Assembly: GCA_027627225.1 (NCBI GenBank)
Contig: CM051030.1
Span: forward strand, 22,171,105-22,235,104
Direction: 5' to 3'
Source: Congeria kusceri
Taxonomy: Eukaryota > Mollusca > Bivalvia > Myida > Dreissenidae
DNA: 64,000 bases
Position numbers and translations under genes: made by a program
Notes under the pieces: generated by a model
Told to the model about the DNA's origin: nothing
Seen by the model: the letters and a program-made list of their open reading frames with translations, nothing else
Databases searched by the model: none
In this document: one piece after another, positions 26,273-40,304 of the stretch
How positions within the stretch are numbered: the stretch's first letter is position 1
How the letters are laid out: every line of letters starts with the position of its first letter

Positions 26273-26729
26273 ATGGGATCTTTGATTCATGTGTATGACA
26301 AAAAGATAGAGAAGTGAAAACTTCTGCAAATTCCGTCGAATATTTTGTGGAAGTCCTTGATGTACAAAACTTGAACCAGCTTCAATGTACTAGTTGCAAT
26401 CATTCAGAGAGTCACACTTTTAAATATTGGTCTTGCTCCATGATATGCGTATACACCGAAACCATTCGTTTTTTTGCTGTTGTAGAATTAACAATAAATA
26501 ATGACGATGAAGCTTGAAAGCGCCATTGCAATGTCTTTAAAAACTTGAACTTATGTTATAATACCCGTCCTATTAACGAGATGGATATTGTTGATAATGT
26601 ATGAAAATTATGACGTTCAGAAGAGATGTAAACATAAAGCATGGTTGTTGACTATACTTGTGATATAAGACGAAGACGGAGCAATGGTTTCTCACAGTGA
26701 ACAATATGTACTGTGTTTGACGGACAGAT

Positions 26730-26730
<1 letters not shown>

Positions 26731-26776
<46 letters not shown>
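26731..26776. repeat. (AC)n microsatellite
   Basis: An uninterrupted AC dinucleotide run of about 23 units. Confidence 0.95.
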
Positions 26777-26779
<3 letters not shown>

Positions 26780-26956
26780 TTGCATACGGTGCAGAGTGAG
26801 GACACAAGTCGTAGGACCTCCAAATGGGTACACCACATTCCCGTGAAGTAATTTCGACGAAAATTGGTGAGAGCGCGTCTTTTGATACAAACAATATGAA
26901 TTGATACTTATTTTTTAATTTTTTTGTTTATTAAAGAGTTGGACATTTGATATGAC

Positions 26957-27206
26957 ATTGAGGACTTTGGACACACCGACTCGCACTGAGGACCCAAGCA
27001 GACTGAGGACTAAGGACAGTGGGGACGCCACACACACGCACATTGAGGACTCCACCCACTTGAACACACTGACTCGCACTGAGGACTAAGGACAGTGGGG
27101 ACGCCACACACACGCACATTGAGGACTCCACCCACTTGGACACACCGACTCACACTGAGGACTAAGGACAGTGGGGACGCCACACACACGCACATTGAGG
27201 ACCCCC
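26957..27206. repeat. 76-bp minisatellite, about 3.3 copies
   Basis: AAGGACAGTGGGGACGCC starts at 27012, 27088 and 27164, an exact 76-bp period. Each unit also has ACACACGCACATTGAGGACT and CACCCACTTG. Units differ by only a few bases, so the array is young. Confidence 0.9.
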
Positions 27207-27824
27207 ACCCAATGACAGTTTAGAACAATACGCACCTTTAATTAAGAATATATTACATTTTATGATATTCATTTTAAAATATAGAATCTGAAATTTTTAG
27301 ATTACGTATAATGTATTAGAATGCTCCATTTATGTACATGCTTAAAAAGCTATGATGGTAACCATGTGCGACATATTCTACCTGCACGTTTTTAAACAGA
27401 AGCGTATTGAAACTGAAAAAAACTAAGATTATAAAAATAAAATGTATAATTTATAAGGTTTGATCACCTTATTTTGTTTTCGTCCCGAATATACATTGTT
27501 GTTGGGTAATTTTATTTTATTCAAAGCACTCGGGACAATCCATGCACACCCAGCGTCTTCGTCCTCTCTTTGCCGTAGTTAACCGTAGCTTTCAAACGTT
27601 ATGTTGATGCGGTGTCGAGCGTTGCGGCTGATTTCTGAGAGTTAGGCCAGAGTTTTTAATAAGTTGTTTAACGGAAGCGCCGAATCAAATTTGCCGAAAA
27701 GTGAAATAAAAATAAAAAGGGATTTTATATTTTATTTTTATGTTCTGCGCCGCTCTTTACAAAAGTACCGACCTGAAAAAAAGTACATAATACCTTAAGT
27801 TAACTTCCCGTTAAAACGTTGAAT

Positions 27825-28305
27825 GTTGTGGTCAATGATGCGGTCTATTTAAGGCAGGTGTGGTGCATGCTATGGTCGATTTCAGGCAGGTGGGCCGAAC
27901 ATTGAGGCCGATTTCAAACAAGTGAGATAGAGCTTTACGGCAGATTTCAGACAGGTGGGATCGAACGTTGCGGAAGATTTCAGGCAGCTGGAATCCAGTG
28001 TTGTTGTCGATTTCATTCAGGTGGGATCGAGCGTTGCAACTGATTTCAGACATGTAAGATCGAGCGTTTCGGCAGTTTTCAGGCAGGTGGGATCGAGCGT
28101 TGCGGCCTATTTCATGGAAGTGGGATAAGCGTTGTGGCCGATTTCAGATAAGTGGAATCGAACTTTGCGGCCCATTTCAAAAAGGTGGGATCGAGCGTTG
28201 CTGTCGATTTCAGGCAGGTGGAATCGAGCGGCGCGGCATATTTCAGACAGGTGGTATCGAGCGCTCTTTTGCGGCCGATATCAGGCAGGTGGGCTCGAGA
28301 TGGCG
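27825..28305. repeat. 33-bp minisatellite, about 14 copies
   Basis: The approximate unit reads GCGGCCGATTTCAGGCAGG then TGGGATCGAGCGTT, with frequent substitutions and some length changes. Because 33 is a multiple of three, several frames stay open as 11-residue repeats on both strands. These are not genes. Confidence 0.85.
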
Positions 28306-31300
28306 ATAGCAAATTGTTGGACTACCATGCGATTCACTGATTATATCATTCTTTGTGGAATTTATATTGCGACAGAGACCAATGTGTTTTTTAATACATA
28401 TTTATAGGTTTGTTTTAATATATAGATTAAAAAAAACAAAAAACAAAAAACAATTAAGCGAATTAATATCTTTTACAAGACGCGGAACGTGGCATGGCTA
28501 ATAATAGACGCTTGAAACGCATACGTAAATAACGTTATTTGATCTTTGGTCTGCTAAGAATAGAATGGAACAGAACAGCTTATTATATTTTCAAGTGCGT
28601 GCACACCGTCTTCATCACATAATATAATACAACAAACATAACATAGCGTAGTGCTGGAGAAATATACATACTTTCCAATCGTATACATGCTCGAAAAAAA
28701 AGTAATTAAAGGATGAACATCGTTTTAATAATTAACGCAATTTGGTACATTTTTAACTTTTAAAGCTGATAAGGCTCCGAAGATTAAAGGCATCTGTTTT
28801 ATTAGTTGAGGTCAAGAGCGGTGTAAATGTAAAGACAGAAGGCTCTACATAGAAAACTATTAAATATATAAATATACTCCGGATAATAGTATAGCAATTG
28901 CAAATAATGACAAAATGATATACGTCAACAGTTTAGTTACAAAGTCTACATTATCCGTTTCTTGGAATTCAGTTATATCCGAGTTGAAGTCCCTTTATCA
29001 AATATGAGTCTACACATAAAAAAATGAACAATGAGATTTGGTTAAACTTAGAAATAAAGGTTCGTCATTATGTGATGATTTTCCATTTACAGACACAACG
29101 TTGAGCTATTTTCTATTTTCTCTAAAAAAGCGTCTATAATTCGCAAATCCACGAACAGTTAGCAGCTTTCTAATGTCTGATGCCCGATTAAACTGTCCGA
29201 CAGCAAAAGAAAGCGAAGTACGGAAGTAAGGTTTGAAAAAAAAATAGCTTTAGCTTACTCATTAATATACTTTTCGTCGTTAGTACTTTGTGTAACTGCA
29301 CATGCGAGTAAATGTCTATAACATGATTATGTCGGATCGGAATCGGTTTGTGTATACAACTTACGTAACATTCGTGTCTTGTACACTTAGTCGCACCATT
29401 TAAATCTCTGTTGCTCCATTAGCATTGATTTTTAAAACATTTGAATGAATTTTGTGCTATAAGCAGACTGTTAACTTCTAGATCGAGTAGAAGTCCGGAA
29501 TAAATAAATTCATACATAATAGTATAAACATTAAAATCATATTATATTTATGTTATTCATTAGAAATCTTGTTAATTTATATTCATGATATTTGCCTTGT
29601 TATTGGGCTGAAGACTGCTGCATTAGTCTGAAGTCGTAGGATGTCTAAAGTCCAACAACAAGTCAAATATGAATTCAACATATTAATGAGAATTTTATTA
29701 TTTGACTTTATAATAGTATTCATCATATTTCAGTTTAAACAGCATCAAAAACAATTATTTCGATTTATATTAACTTTTGTTCGTCAGCTTTCAGTTTCAA
29801 AATTCCATGCAAGCTCTAGCCTATGGTCAATACATTTTCTGAAAGTGGAAAACGACAACAATATGTCAAATAAAATAAATAACAATGAAACGTATCAATC
29901 CCTGAGTCAAACTTTCACTTTCAGTTTAAAACCCGCGCTCCTTAGTTTTTAGCTGAATCCTTTCTTTTCATTGTGAAGATGGTCTCGATGAGTTGACAGA
30001 GCAAACGCTCCGCTAACTCGTCGATTATATTTCCTTTCTTGTGTGCATCTAATCCAAATATTTAAGAATAATTTAATTAATAAATATATAAATATTTTTT
30101 TAGAATAGATCTAATTTTATGAAATTCATAAACATAAGGGCCTTCTATTGATAGAGGTATGACCACAGGAATTGGGCGCGGGGCCAAGTCACTATCCCCC
30201 TATCCCCCCACCACTACTACACCCCCCCCCCCTTGTGAAAAAAAATGTAATAAATTGTGAGTTGTGAGATTTACTGGCAAGTTTCACTTTGTATTAGGCA
30301 AGCCCACTAACGAGATTCTCGTCTAATATTACTTACCAAGCCTCAAAACAAAAGCATGCCGTTGTTTAAAAATCTTATGGAGTTTGCATGGGCAACACGA
30401 GGCTATAGTTCGGGAACCCTGCGACCGCCGCTGGTCTGCCGCACGTCTGGAGAAACTTATGAAATAATGCGATTGATGTCCATCTAACGTATATTGATTT
30501 ACTTGTGTTGAAACAACAAAACACCAATTACACATATAATGACATAATCGACGCAAGTGTTTCGCAAACTGTGTCATTTAAAGTCTTTTGCACCGATACT
30601 TTTTGTGCGCAGCATGACAATATGACACGTGACATACGAAACACCGTGCGTGCTTCCGCCATGTTACTACGACGCTACAAACGTTGGACGTCAGAATGTT
30701 GACGCACGATGAGGGGCTGACGCACTGCCGCCCAATAAACTACCGTAGTTGCCTGCTTTCCGACCGACGAGTCAAACCTCTCTGTCCGTGTGTTTCCGTA
30801 TCCGATAAATAGTGTGCTTTTCCATTCCTACATCTGCCTCATACGTTAAAACCGTATGGGTAAACAAAACGAGCAGCGTGCATTTTTTCCTCTCTCAGAC
30901 GCACACGATGAAATACCCAATTATATATTAACTATTTTGATTAAAAGATACTTATATGGGTATGACCAACACAATTATTGTGTGTTTTAAAAGAAAGAAG
31001 GTGAATGACATTACAGTACAGTGTTCCCATTTTTAATATTCTACTTCTTGAAACAGCATTTAAAACTGATAAAAAAAAAATGAAACTATAAAATTACAAG
31101 TGCTAATAACGCTGGAATACCTAAAAACGTGTCACCGAGGATAAAGGCATGGAATAGTGCATGCGTTTACTGAAGCGTAGACGAAACAGGTAGAAGGCTT
31201 ATGCAATGTACTGACACAAAGATGGCAGTTTATGACTAATAAAAATGCACGAATGCCGTAATGACACGAAATGCATTCGGCTTTAAGTAAGCAAGCTCAT

Positions 31301-34300
31301 CATGCGATATGGATATATGTTTGTTTTGTCAAAGATTTAAATCAGAAATAAAAGACTTTTTGGTTACAAATTATTATATATTATTATATAATATATAAGC
31401 TTCGGGGTCAGCAAGTGCCCGCAATGGAATGTCGGATATATGCCATCTCGTCAAATTTTAGTCAGACGGACATATCCCCTCCAGTGCGTATGCCCACCCG
31501 GACATATGCCGCTAATTTAACAACGCGGACTTTGTCCGTCCAAAATGGAATGTTGGACATATCCCCGCACGAAAATATGTCCTCCCTCTGTGCCCCCGTT
31601 AAATCCTGGCATACCTCAGCTAGAAACAACGTTTTTGCATTTCATAATGCATACTTAATGCATTAAGAGAGTCATTAATAACATATGCTTTAACATGCAA
31701 TTTATTTTAATTTCTCTGGTAATGGTATTATGTTTTAGTCTGAAATATGTGTATATAATATAAATTTAATAACAAACAGCATTAGCTCATCGAGTTAAGA
31801 AATATTACTAAATTGTTTTGCTGAATGAAATAATATGTAATTAGTTCAGTTGATTATTATATAATTATATAAATTAGAAATGCATATTAGATACTTTTTA
31901 TATTTTATATCGTCATGAAATAAAGATTCTTGTATCTTCGAACTTGTATGTTTCGTACACATGGTTCAATGCTCAAGCGTTCCATTGGTTCACATGTACC
32001 AGAAATATTGGTTATTGTAATTTATCAGTAGTTTACAGTACTGGTTCTTGTACAGACAATGCCCGATAAGCAGGCGATTACTGTATTACTAGGTCGGCGC
32101 TTTTCCGGACGCATGCCGTCTACATGGTATTGGTGTCGATCGCTGTTGAAATAGTGAATGTTTTTAAACTTGAATTATTAATTACCAATCCAAGACAATG
32201 CCTTTCGTCTACGGTGCTCGGTCGATGTGATTCCGATCGTTTTGTCTTCTGAATTCAACGTTAAAAGATGCGATTTATATGAATCGCAATTGTACGGAAA
32301 TACGTGTGAAAAGTAAACGACCATACTAATTGCCGACTGGTCAATTTTATCACACTTATTTGACGGGCAGCAACCCTCCGTTGTTTCTTATAATACAGCT
32401 GTGAACGTGGATGTTACGACAGTGCTGCAAACATTTTTAAAGGGCCAAATGCATTAGGTGAATTCATTATTTATAGACATTAAAACGTGTAATTTCCTTG
32501 AAACAAATGCCCCAAAGATTATTATATTCATTTTCACCGCAACACTATTTATTTGAGCAAGAAACAACGTCTTTGAATTTTGTGATGCATTTTTAATGCA
32601 TTCGATTAAGCCATTCCGGTGCGCACATGAACTTCAATAAGCGACCTATATAGCAGTCAATTGTTATTGCTTCCGGCAACGTCATAGGTTGACAGTCATA
32701 CAGACTCACGCGTGTGCACGTGGAGGTTACACGTTCAATGAATAGTAACTTTAAGCGTTGTATAGGTTGCTGTGGTAACAAATAAACAACGTGATAAGTA
32801 TGTGTAAGCGAATTTCGAATGCCCTTACCTGTTTTCCATTACAAATGTAATTAATGGATTTCCCTGCAATTGTGTCTACTATGATGTGTACTCGGATCTA
32901 TCTGTGAACATGTGGTAATTGTGTAAGAACAAACCCAAGAATAATGCTTACAGCAGTTTCATTTCTTGCCTAATTTTTCTTGGCTGTAACAAAAAAGTAA
33001 ACATGCGCGACGATTTATGAATTCGGGTTGTGACCTTCGCTGTGACTGTCAACTCCAGCCCCACCCCACATCCGCCATCCAGGTCACGTAAAATCTTTGT
33101 TTATAGACCTTTCTTTCATTCGTGCAAACCACTTTATAAAAAACCTTTCGTACACATTTGTTAGCAGAAAAAAATAATCTAAACTATCTACGTAGTATGC
33201 ATTAGTACAAAAGAACAAATGCCAATATGTCGGGCGGTCTTCTTATTGTCGGACGGCGGCGGGTTACCAACTTTCCAATCACCAGATCCATTGATCAATA
33301 CACTTAAGTTGCAGTCATTTACAATCATTTGCTGCGACCGTCCTATGCAAATATCTTGCGCTCACCTAAACTGTTCGGAGAACGTTTTAGCTGGTCTGTG
33401 TTCAGACGGCGATCAATAACCGTCTGGTCGCATACAATATGCAAGATGTCGACAATAAATTTGTGAATTGTTTGTCGGCTAATAGTTGAAGACCGACTTA
33501 CCTAGTTTTCAAAACATCTTTAATGAAGGGGGAAGGGGGACCGCTAATATTTTTATTGTCTATAGTTTACATGTGTCAAAATGATTTAGTTTTTCCCCTA
33601 ATGCTGTCTCAACACATTTTTGTTTTTCCAATGACTTTATTTATTCAATTGATAACGTTCATTGACAATTCTTCAAATGTGTTGTACTATAATCCCTTAA
33701 ATACGATTCGCATTTTAACATGCTATTACCAAACACTGACGCGTTGAAGAAGGCGAATAAGCAGGAACTATGTGAGAACATGTGAGAAGTGTGCGAATAA
33801 GGGAAGGACGTTGTGTGAACAAGTTAGGATAGTGTGTGAACAAGTGAGGAAAGTATGTGATTAAGGCACAGAGTGAAAACCCGAAGGGAAAGTGTGAACA
33901 AGGGGAACAGAGTGCGCAATGTAAGACAGTCGATTATTCATGTTCGTTGCTGTTCAATAGTTCCGGTTAGGTACATAACTTGAGAAAGACATTGAAAATG
34001 TTATTTCTTCTTTGTGTGCTTTGGTTTTAGTCAGAAGACTATTGTGAACGTTGGTTGATAATAGTTTGATAAAATTTAAACCAGTCGTCGATAATAATAC
34101 CGCGTATGAATCAGCCACACTATTTATTTCATTTAGTGTTATAAAATATATATAATGATGTATAATTAATGCGACATAATCATAAGACATAATTTTTGTC
34201 ATCACATTTGAAGAACTTTAAGGTGTACACTGACAGCGACGCTATAAATTGTACATGTCAATCAGCTGATCATAAAATAAAATTAAAAGCAAAACAATTG

Positions 34301-36693
34301 TATTTAATTCAGATTTAATTGTCTATAGTCCATGCATATATACATACACTGCATGAAACGAAAGAAACAATACATTCTCTTCATCATACAATTTTAGCAT
34401 GAAAACCAATACTAAATTTTCTGTAGTTTTATTCGATTTTACAAACATTTGCTTTTGGACTTATATGGAACTATTTTTGAATTCAAACACAGATCTCTTT
34501 CGCCAGCATAATTTCTGAAACAAGAATTAACATATGATACATGCATATTTAGTTCTATTTGAGTAAAAGTTACCTTGACCCAACTGGCCAAAATTACAAG
34601 CTAGGTTAACATGTAAGCTAACTACACACACAATTTAAGTGCAGTTTCAATATTCAACAACACATTATTGTGTGGAAACTTTTTTACTAATGTTAGTATG
34701 GAACATTGACGATGACACAACTGGCCTCAAATGCAATCTCAAGTTGAGTAATAAATACACAAATAATTCCAACACAATGCCTCTATCCTACCTCAAGATA
34801 TTGAGTGGGAACAGTTTTTCTGTTTTCATTTAGTGACCTGGACCTTCAACTGACTTGCCCCAAATTTCCCAAGCTAAGTCGCCATGAAGTTTCATCAAGA
34901 TTTGTCCATACAAACCTAAGTTAATGACCGGATCCCCCCCCCCCCCCACCTACCAACCATCACTAATCTAAGAGCCAGGATTTGCAATTTTCTTTAAAAC
35001 CAGGTAAAATATCGTTTTGTGTTTCTCAAAACTTTTATAACTATCAAGTTGGTTATTTCACAACGGGGCCAAATTCTACATGTGTAGATAAACATTGCTT
35101 GTTTAATTTCATAAGGGCAATCCTGCCATATTTTACCCGTATGTTAACTTATGTTATTCACCGGAAACCACTTGTTTGACAACGCCTGCCCGCCCGCCAT
35201 ACCTCAATCTAATAACCAGGATTCGTTGAAAACCTGGTTAAAAATACTGTCATTTATACATGGTACACACAATTATTTACAAAATACCATCATTTATAAA
35301 TGCACAATATTACTAATACTACGGCCTTATCAGCATACAAACCAGCAATTTTATTAGTGACTGAAACTTTAGATCTGGTTTATGCATCATGTGACATGCT
35401 GTTAATATATTTTACAATTGCTGAATGACAGTTCATAGCCATGTTACAAGAGGAACTGTAAAATGACAAATCAGAAAAGAATTGTACCTAAACAAACACA
35501 CAAATGAACAAGTTTTTACAACATAAATTATGTCACAACATTGTTTTGACAACATGGCAACCAATGCAAAAAATCCTTACCAGCCAAAACTACTATAGTT
35601 ATAACAAAATAAATGAATAGCACTATTTCATGATATGACAAAAACAATGCTTTGACAGTATTGCAAGAAATGCAGCATCCCGTTAAAGTTGGAATATCAA
35701 TAACCAAACTATAATATAGTGGCAACAAAATAAGGAACTGGGAATGTGCAATTTTAAAATAAACTGTTCTTATGTACTCTGTCTACCAATTCTAAACTTT
35801 GTCAAAACATTTTGATGGATAGCACACACCAACATCAGTTTTTCTGCGCATGCGCTTAACACGGTTTACGTAGAAATTAATTTACTGGGGGCTTATTTTA
35901 TTTCTTAAATGCATTATTATATCCGTTTGCATCAGTGTAGTTACTAGACATATGAACATCTTCAAACGAAGGATGCTACTTTACAACAGTGATGTAATTA
36001 CAAAATTGCATGTCAGATTTTATTGATATTCCAACTTTAATACAAGTGAAAACATAATATTACATAACAGTCTTTATTCGGCATTAATAGCCCATTGCAT
36101 ACTTATAGCCTGAATAGATGTACAACATTGGCGTGTGTAAGTATAGAAACATGGTGCAATCTGAGAAGGGTTAACAAATGACAGTGCAAACAACAATTGC
36201 ATGAAAACAGTGAAAAAAAATATACAATTCTATTTAAAGAGCCTGTTTATACAAACTCCAAATGTTCTTTTTTCCTTTTCTGTGATTCATTACGATGTCT
36301 AATAATTATCTGAGATTGTAATTGAAATTTTTTCAGACTTGCCAAATACAACATCTTTCAAAATGTGTGAAGTACTAATATTTTCATAATAACTTGCATG
36401 TATTAATACTTCTAACAGTTTTGTTTTTAAAAAGTCAAATTTTCATCACAAAATTAATAGTAAATGTATTATACTTGTTTTTTTTTTTATAACAATGACT
36501 ACCACTGTTCAATTTTCATTCCAGACCAAATTTTTATGCAGAAACATTTATAGATCTTGTGACAGTAGTGACTAATACAACCCGATGCCGCATGTCGAAA
36601 TACGTAGAAAGTTGTAATAATTAGGTTATACAAATTCTAACTAATTGTACGAAGAGCTTCACCTGTTGGATGCTGACTAAACTCTAAATTAAC
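28306..36693. other. Gene desert with degenerate repeats
   Basis: No exon or RNA gene recognised. At 33760-33925 a decayed tandem array shares GTGTGTGAACAAGTGAGGA with the 43431-43940 minisatellite. At 34560-35200 and 38800-39000 are worn pieces resembling module A (TTACCTTGACCC, GAAGTTTCATCAAGATTTG). C-rich runs occur near 30225 and 34935. AACGT[CT]TTTG...TTAATGCATT recurs at about 31630 and 32565. Confidence 0.5.
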
Positions 36694-38302
36694 ACAAGAG
36701 GGCCATAGACCCTAGGTTGCTCACCTGAGACTTCGGGGAACTGAACTGTTCTGAGCAACTTTTGTGATGTTTCAGAAACCAATTTCGATCTTGGCTGAGA
36801 TATCATTAGAACAAATGTTCTGAGCAAGTTTCATGAAGATTGGACAAAAATGCGAATTCGAGAGTGTTCACAATGTTTCACTTTAGCCATATAAGGAAAC
36901 TTGCACCCCCTGGTGGACATGTTTTCAACTGACCGCAACCATTTTCATACTCGGAATAGATATTATTAAAACAAGTTACCCCCAGGGTGGGGCCAGTTTG
37001 ACCCCAGAGGAATGATTTGAACAAACTTGGTAGAGGACCACCATACGATGTTACATGCCAAATTTCAAATGTATGGGTTGTGCGTTTCAGAGATTTTCAA
37101 GTTTTAGTATATACATATAAGGGAAACAAGTAACCCCCAGGGCGGGGCCAGTTTTGACCCCAGTGGCATGATTTGAACAAACTTGAAAGAGACCCACAAT
37201 ATGCTGTTACATGCCAAATACCAATCCTCTGGGCCTTGCGGTTTCAGAGAAGATTTTTGAAGTTTTCACTATACACGTATAACAGAAATAAGATAGCCCC
37301 AGGGTGGGGCAAATTTTAACTCCAGGGGTATGATTTGAACAAACTTGGTAGAGGACCACCATATGATGTTACATGCCAAATATTACACCTCTAGGCTTTG
37401 TCCTTTTAGAGATTTGTGAAGTTTTGACTATATACATATATGTGAAATAAGATAGCCCCAGGGCGGGGCAAATTTTATGATTTGAACAAACTTGGTAGAG
37501 GACCACCAACCATGTTTGACACCAAGTATTAAAAACTGACCCTTTTGGTTTCAGAGATTTTTAAAGTTGTTTACTATATAAGTCTATATAAATCTTGTGA
37601 CCCCTAGGCGAGGCCAGTTTTGACCCCAGAGGCATGATTTGAACAAACTTGGTAGAGAACCACAATACAATGTTACATGCCAAAAACCAAACCTCTTGGC
37701 CTTGCGGTTTCAGAGAAGATTTTTTAAAGTTTTCACTATATACATATAAAGAAATCAGGTCACCCCCAGGGCGGGGCCAATTTTGACCCCAGGAGCATTA
37801 TTTGAAAACACTTTGTAGAGGACCACTATATGATATTACACACCAAATAATAAACCCCTGGCCCTTGCGGTTTCATAGAAGAAGATTTTTAAAGTCATTT
37901 ACTATAGAAGTCTATATAAATCATGTGACCCCTGGGACATGGCCAGTGACCCCAGGTGCATGATTTGAACAAACTTAGTAGAGGACCACTAGACAATGTT
38001 ACACACCAAATATTAAACTCCTGACCGTTTTGGTTTCAAAGAAGATTTTTTTAAGTTTTCATTTTTTAAATCTTTTTAAGCTCTGGTGACCTACATATGC
38101 AATGGACTATAGCGATTTGAACAACGTGGAAAGAGGGTCACCCAAGGAATATTCCTGTGAAGTTCATTCATTAAAATCTGTCAACGGGTTAAGGAGGAGA
38201 AGTCGTTTGAAGAAAAAGCTAACGCACGGACGCACTGATGTACGGCGGATAAAACGGTATCCTAAAAGCTCCCCATGAGCACTATGTGCTCAGGTGAGCT
38301 AA
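36694..38302 (+). repeat. Modular tandem repeat element, copy 3 (both ends present)
   Basis: The left end is ACAAGAGGGCCATAGACCC, then GGTTGCTCACCTGAG. A module C piece follows, then about seven module B units (GACCCCAGAGGCATGATTTG, TTGGTAGAGGACCACCA), a tail with ACGGACGCAC, and a right-end hairpin at 38267-38300 closing in CTAA (38299-38302). It lies just 3' of the last exon of the minus-strand gene. Confidence 0.8.
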
Positions 38303-38331
38303 AAAATCGGACAGGAGGTATGGACAGACAT

Positions 38332-40304
38332 TCATTTCCTTCTATTCAATGTTGTTCTAACAAATCCTTTTACCATTGTCCACGTTCTGTTCTTTAAACA
38401 TTGATTCTTCTTTATTACTTGTTCACATTCAGACTTGGAGGGCAATGTTCCCAAATTTAAACATTTACGTAATTCATTTTTCACACAATTTTTCTCCTCC
38501 TCTCTCCACGGGGTTCTTAGCCCTTTCTTTGGGAAGTTTTTGCCTAAAATTAACATCAATAAAATTAACATCAATATATATTTAAATTATACTAACGAAA
38601 CATCGTTTACAACATGCATCACCATTCAATCGAACTGAATGGGAAATAAATATATAGACAAGGCATTCTTAGTATTTTAAATGTACTTTCAGTGGCAACA
38701 GCTGACTTTTTCATACCTTTTTAATTACCCAATCAACAGCTGTCAAACAGCACATTTGAATTTTCTTGTGCTTGTAAGATTGCCTTTTTTTTTAAATATC
38801 CAGTTATTGAGTGGAAAGTTTGTTTTTTTTTAATTACCAGTGATTAACAGTGATGTTGACCCATCACACAATCTCTATCCCTTTGCTATCTAACTTTACT
38901 GTATCCTTCAATAATTTCGTTTTTAAGTTATTGAGCTAACCTTGTTTGTTTCAGTACTTGTTACCTTGATCTTTGAACAATAACCTCATACTATGCAATA
39001 CATATTAAATTGGTTTAGGGTAACTATGTATGAATACTCATTGTCGAGTTAGATAATGGAAATAAAAATTGACTCTGTCACTCAAGTTTATGAAATTTGA
39101 AATTTTCAAGTGTCAAAGGTCATAAAGACACATTTCAAATTGAAGTAACCAAACCTTTAGGTTAATTTTAAAATTAAGACTAAAAGTTTTAGGTTTGAAT
39201 GCAATCACTCGAGTCATTCCTGAGAAACACCCTTTAACCTGATTGGACGCCAATACTTGGTCGAGTGGAATAGAAAAGACAAATTACATAATTAAACAAT
39301 AATATCAGCTGAACAAATTTATTCTCCCTGGATTTTATGCCATATTCAACAGTATTTCAGTCACATAACAGAGGTCAGTTAACCTACTAACACTTTTCCT
39401 AGGAAAGTGCAACTGCAAAGGGCGGCATAAAGGTTAATTCAAATACAATATAACTTTACAGATATGTTTATGAAGAATTTCCAAACAAAACAATGGAAAA
39501 CTGTAATGAGGACAAATAGAAAATCAAATCAGGATAAATATTCCTTACATAGTTTCTTACGGGGTGGACACCATTCTGCATCGCTATCGCTACCACTATC
39601 ACCATCCTCATTTTCTTCATTTTGCATGGAGACCCATTCTGTATTGAAAACAAGTATTTATTAAGCAACCATAGGGAAATACAAAATTGGTTAATGGTGG
39701 TAGAATTGTATCAAGAGCTGTCGCAGGACAGTCGGTTTGCCAGCATTACACAATACATATGAACTCTATAAGGTAACATAATGACCCCAAAGATATGTGT
39801 GGAGTTTCAGTTGAATATGTTGATAGGTCAGTAATCAATTAAATGCTAATTAAATAATGTGTTCATGTACTGTTACCCAAATTGTATCAATCGTTCTATT
39901 CTATTGTGAAACTGAATACATTGTGTGAAGTTTCAATAGCTATAGTGGTTACAGACAGAATTTTTTTTAGTAGGGTTTCTGTTTGTTGTCACAATTCTCT
40001 AGAAAAATAATAAAGGGGTTTACATACTTTGTTTCCTTGACGTAATGAAATGTTTTGAAGATTCGCCTTTGTCGACAGAGGTATTCGTCAGATCTAAAAT
40101 TTGTTAATTCAAACATTATTGTGATGTACCAGGCCATACACATACATAAAACTAATGAAGTGCAACAACATATTAACTTTACTAGGAAAAAACCTTCGGT
40201 TCAGCTGTATTATTTTTATCAATAAAGGTATGGATTTTAATTACCCTCCAGATGCACACTTATTTCCTCGTCTAAAGATTCATCACCAGAACTGTCTTCT
40301 AGTT
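38332..40304 (-). CDS. Acidic linker and SANT/Myb-like C-terminus, three exons
   Basis: Exon 40245-40304 (60 nt, phase 1-1) encodes ELEDSSGDESLDEEISVHLE. Exon 39549-39638 (90 nt, phase 1-1) encodes ENEDGDSGSDSDAEWCPPRK-type text. Exon 38332-38543 encodes KNFPKKGLRTPWREEEKNCV, then ECEQVIKKNQCLKNRTWTMV and KGFVRTTLNRRK before TGA. The spaced Trp residues and charged helices resemble a SANT/Myb-like DNA- or chromatin-binding domain. From memory, a comparable tail (W-x2-EE, then C-x-E-C, R-x-W-x2-[IV]K) follows Crypton recombinase domains in other animals. If the donor at 39548 is not used, translation stops at 39529, giving a shorter isoform. Confidence 0.7.

Noticed and set aside
26652..27195. 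Minus-strand frames with CVCVCV and VASPLSLVLS repeats
   Set aside because: Translations of the (AC)n microsatellite and the 76-bp minisatellite.
29641..29952. 103-codon plus-strand frame
   Set aside because: AT-driven composition, no splice or motif support, matches nothing I recognise.
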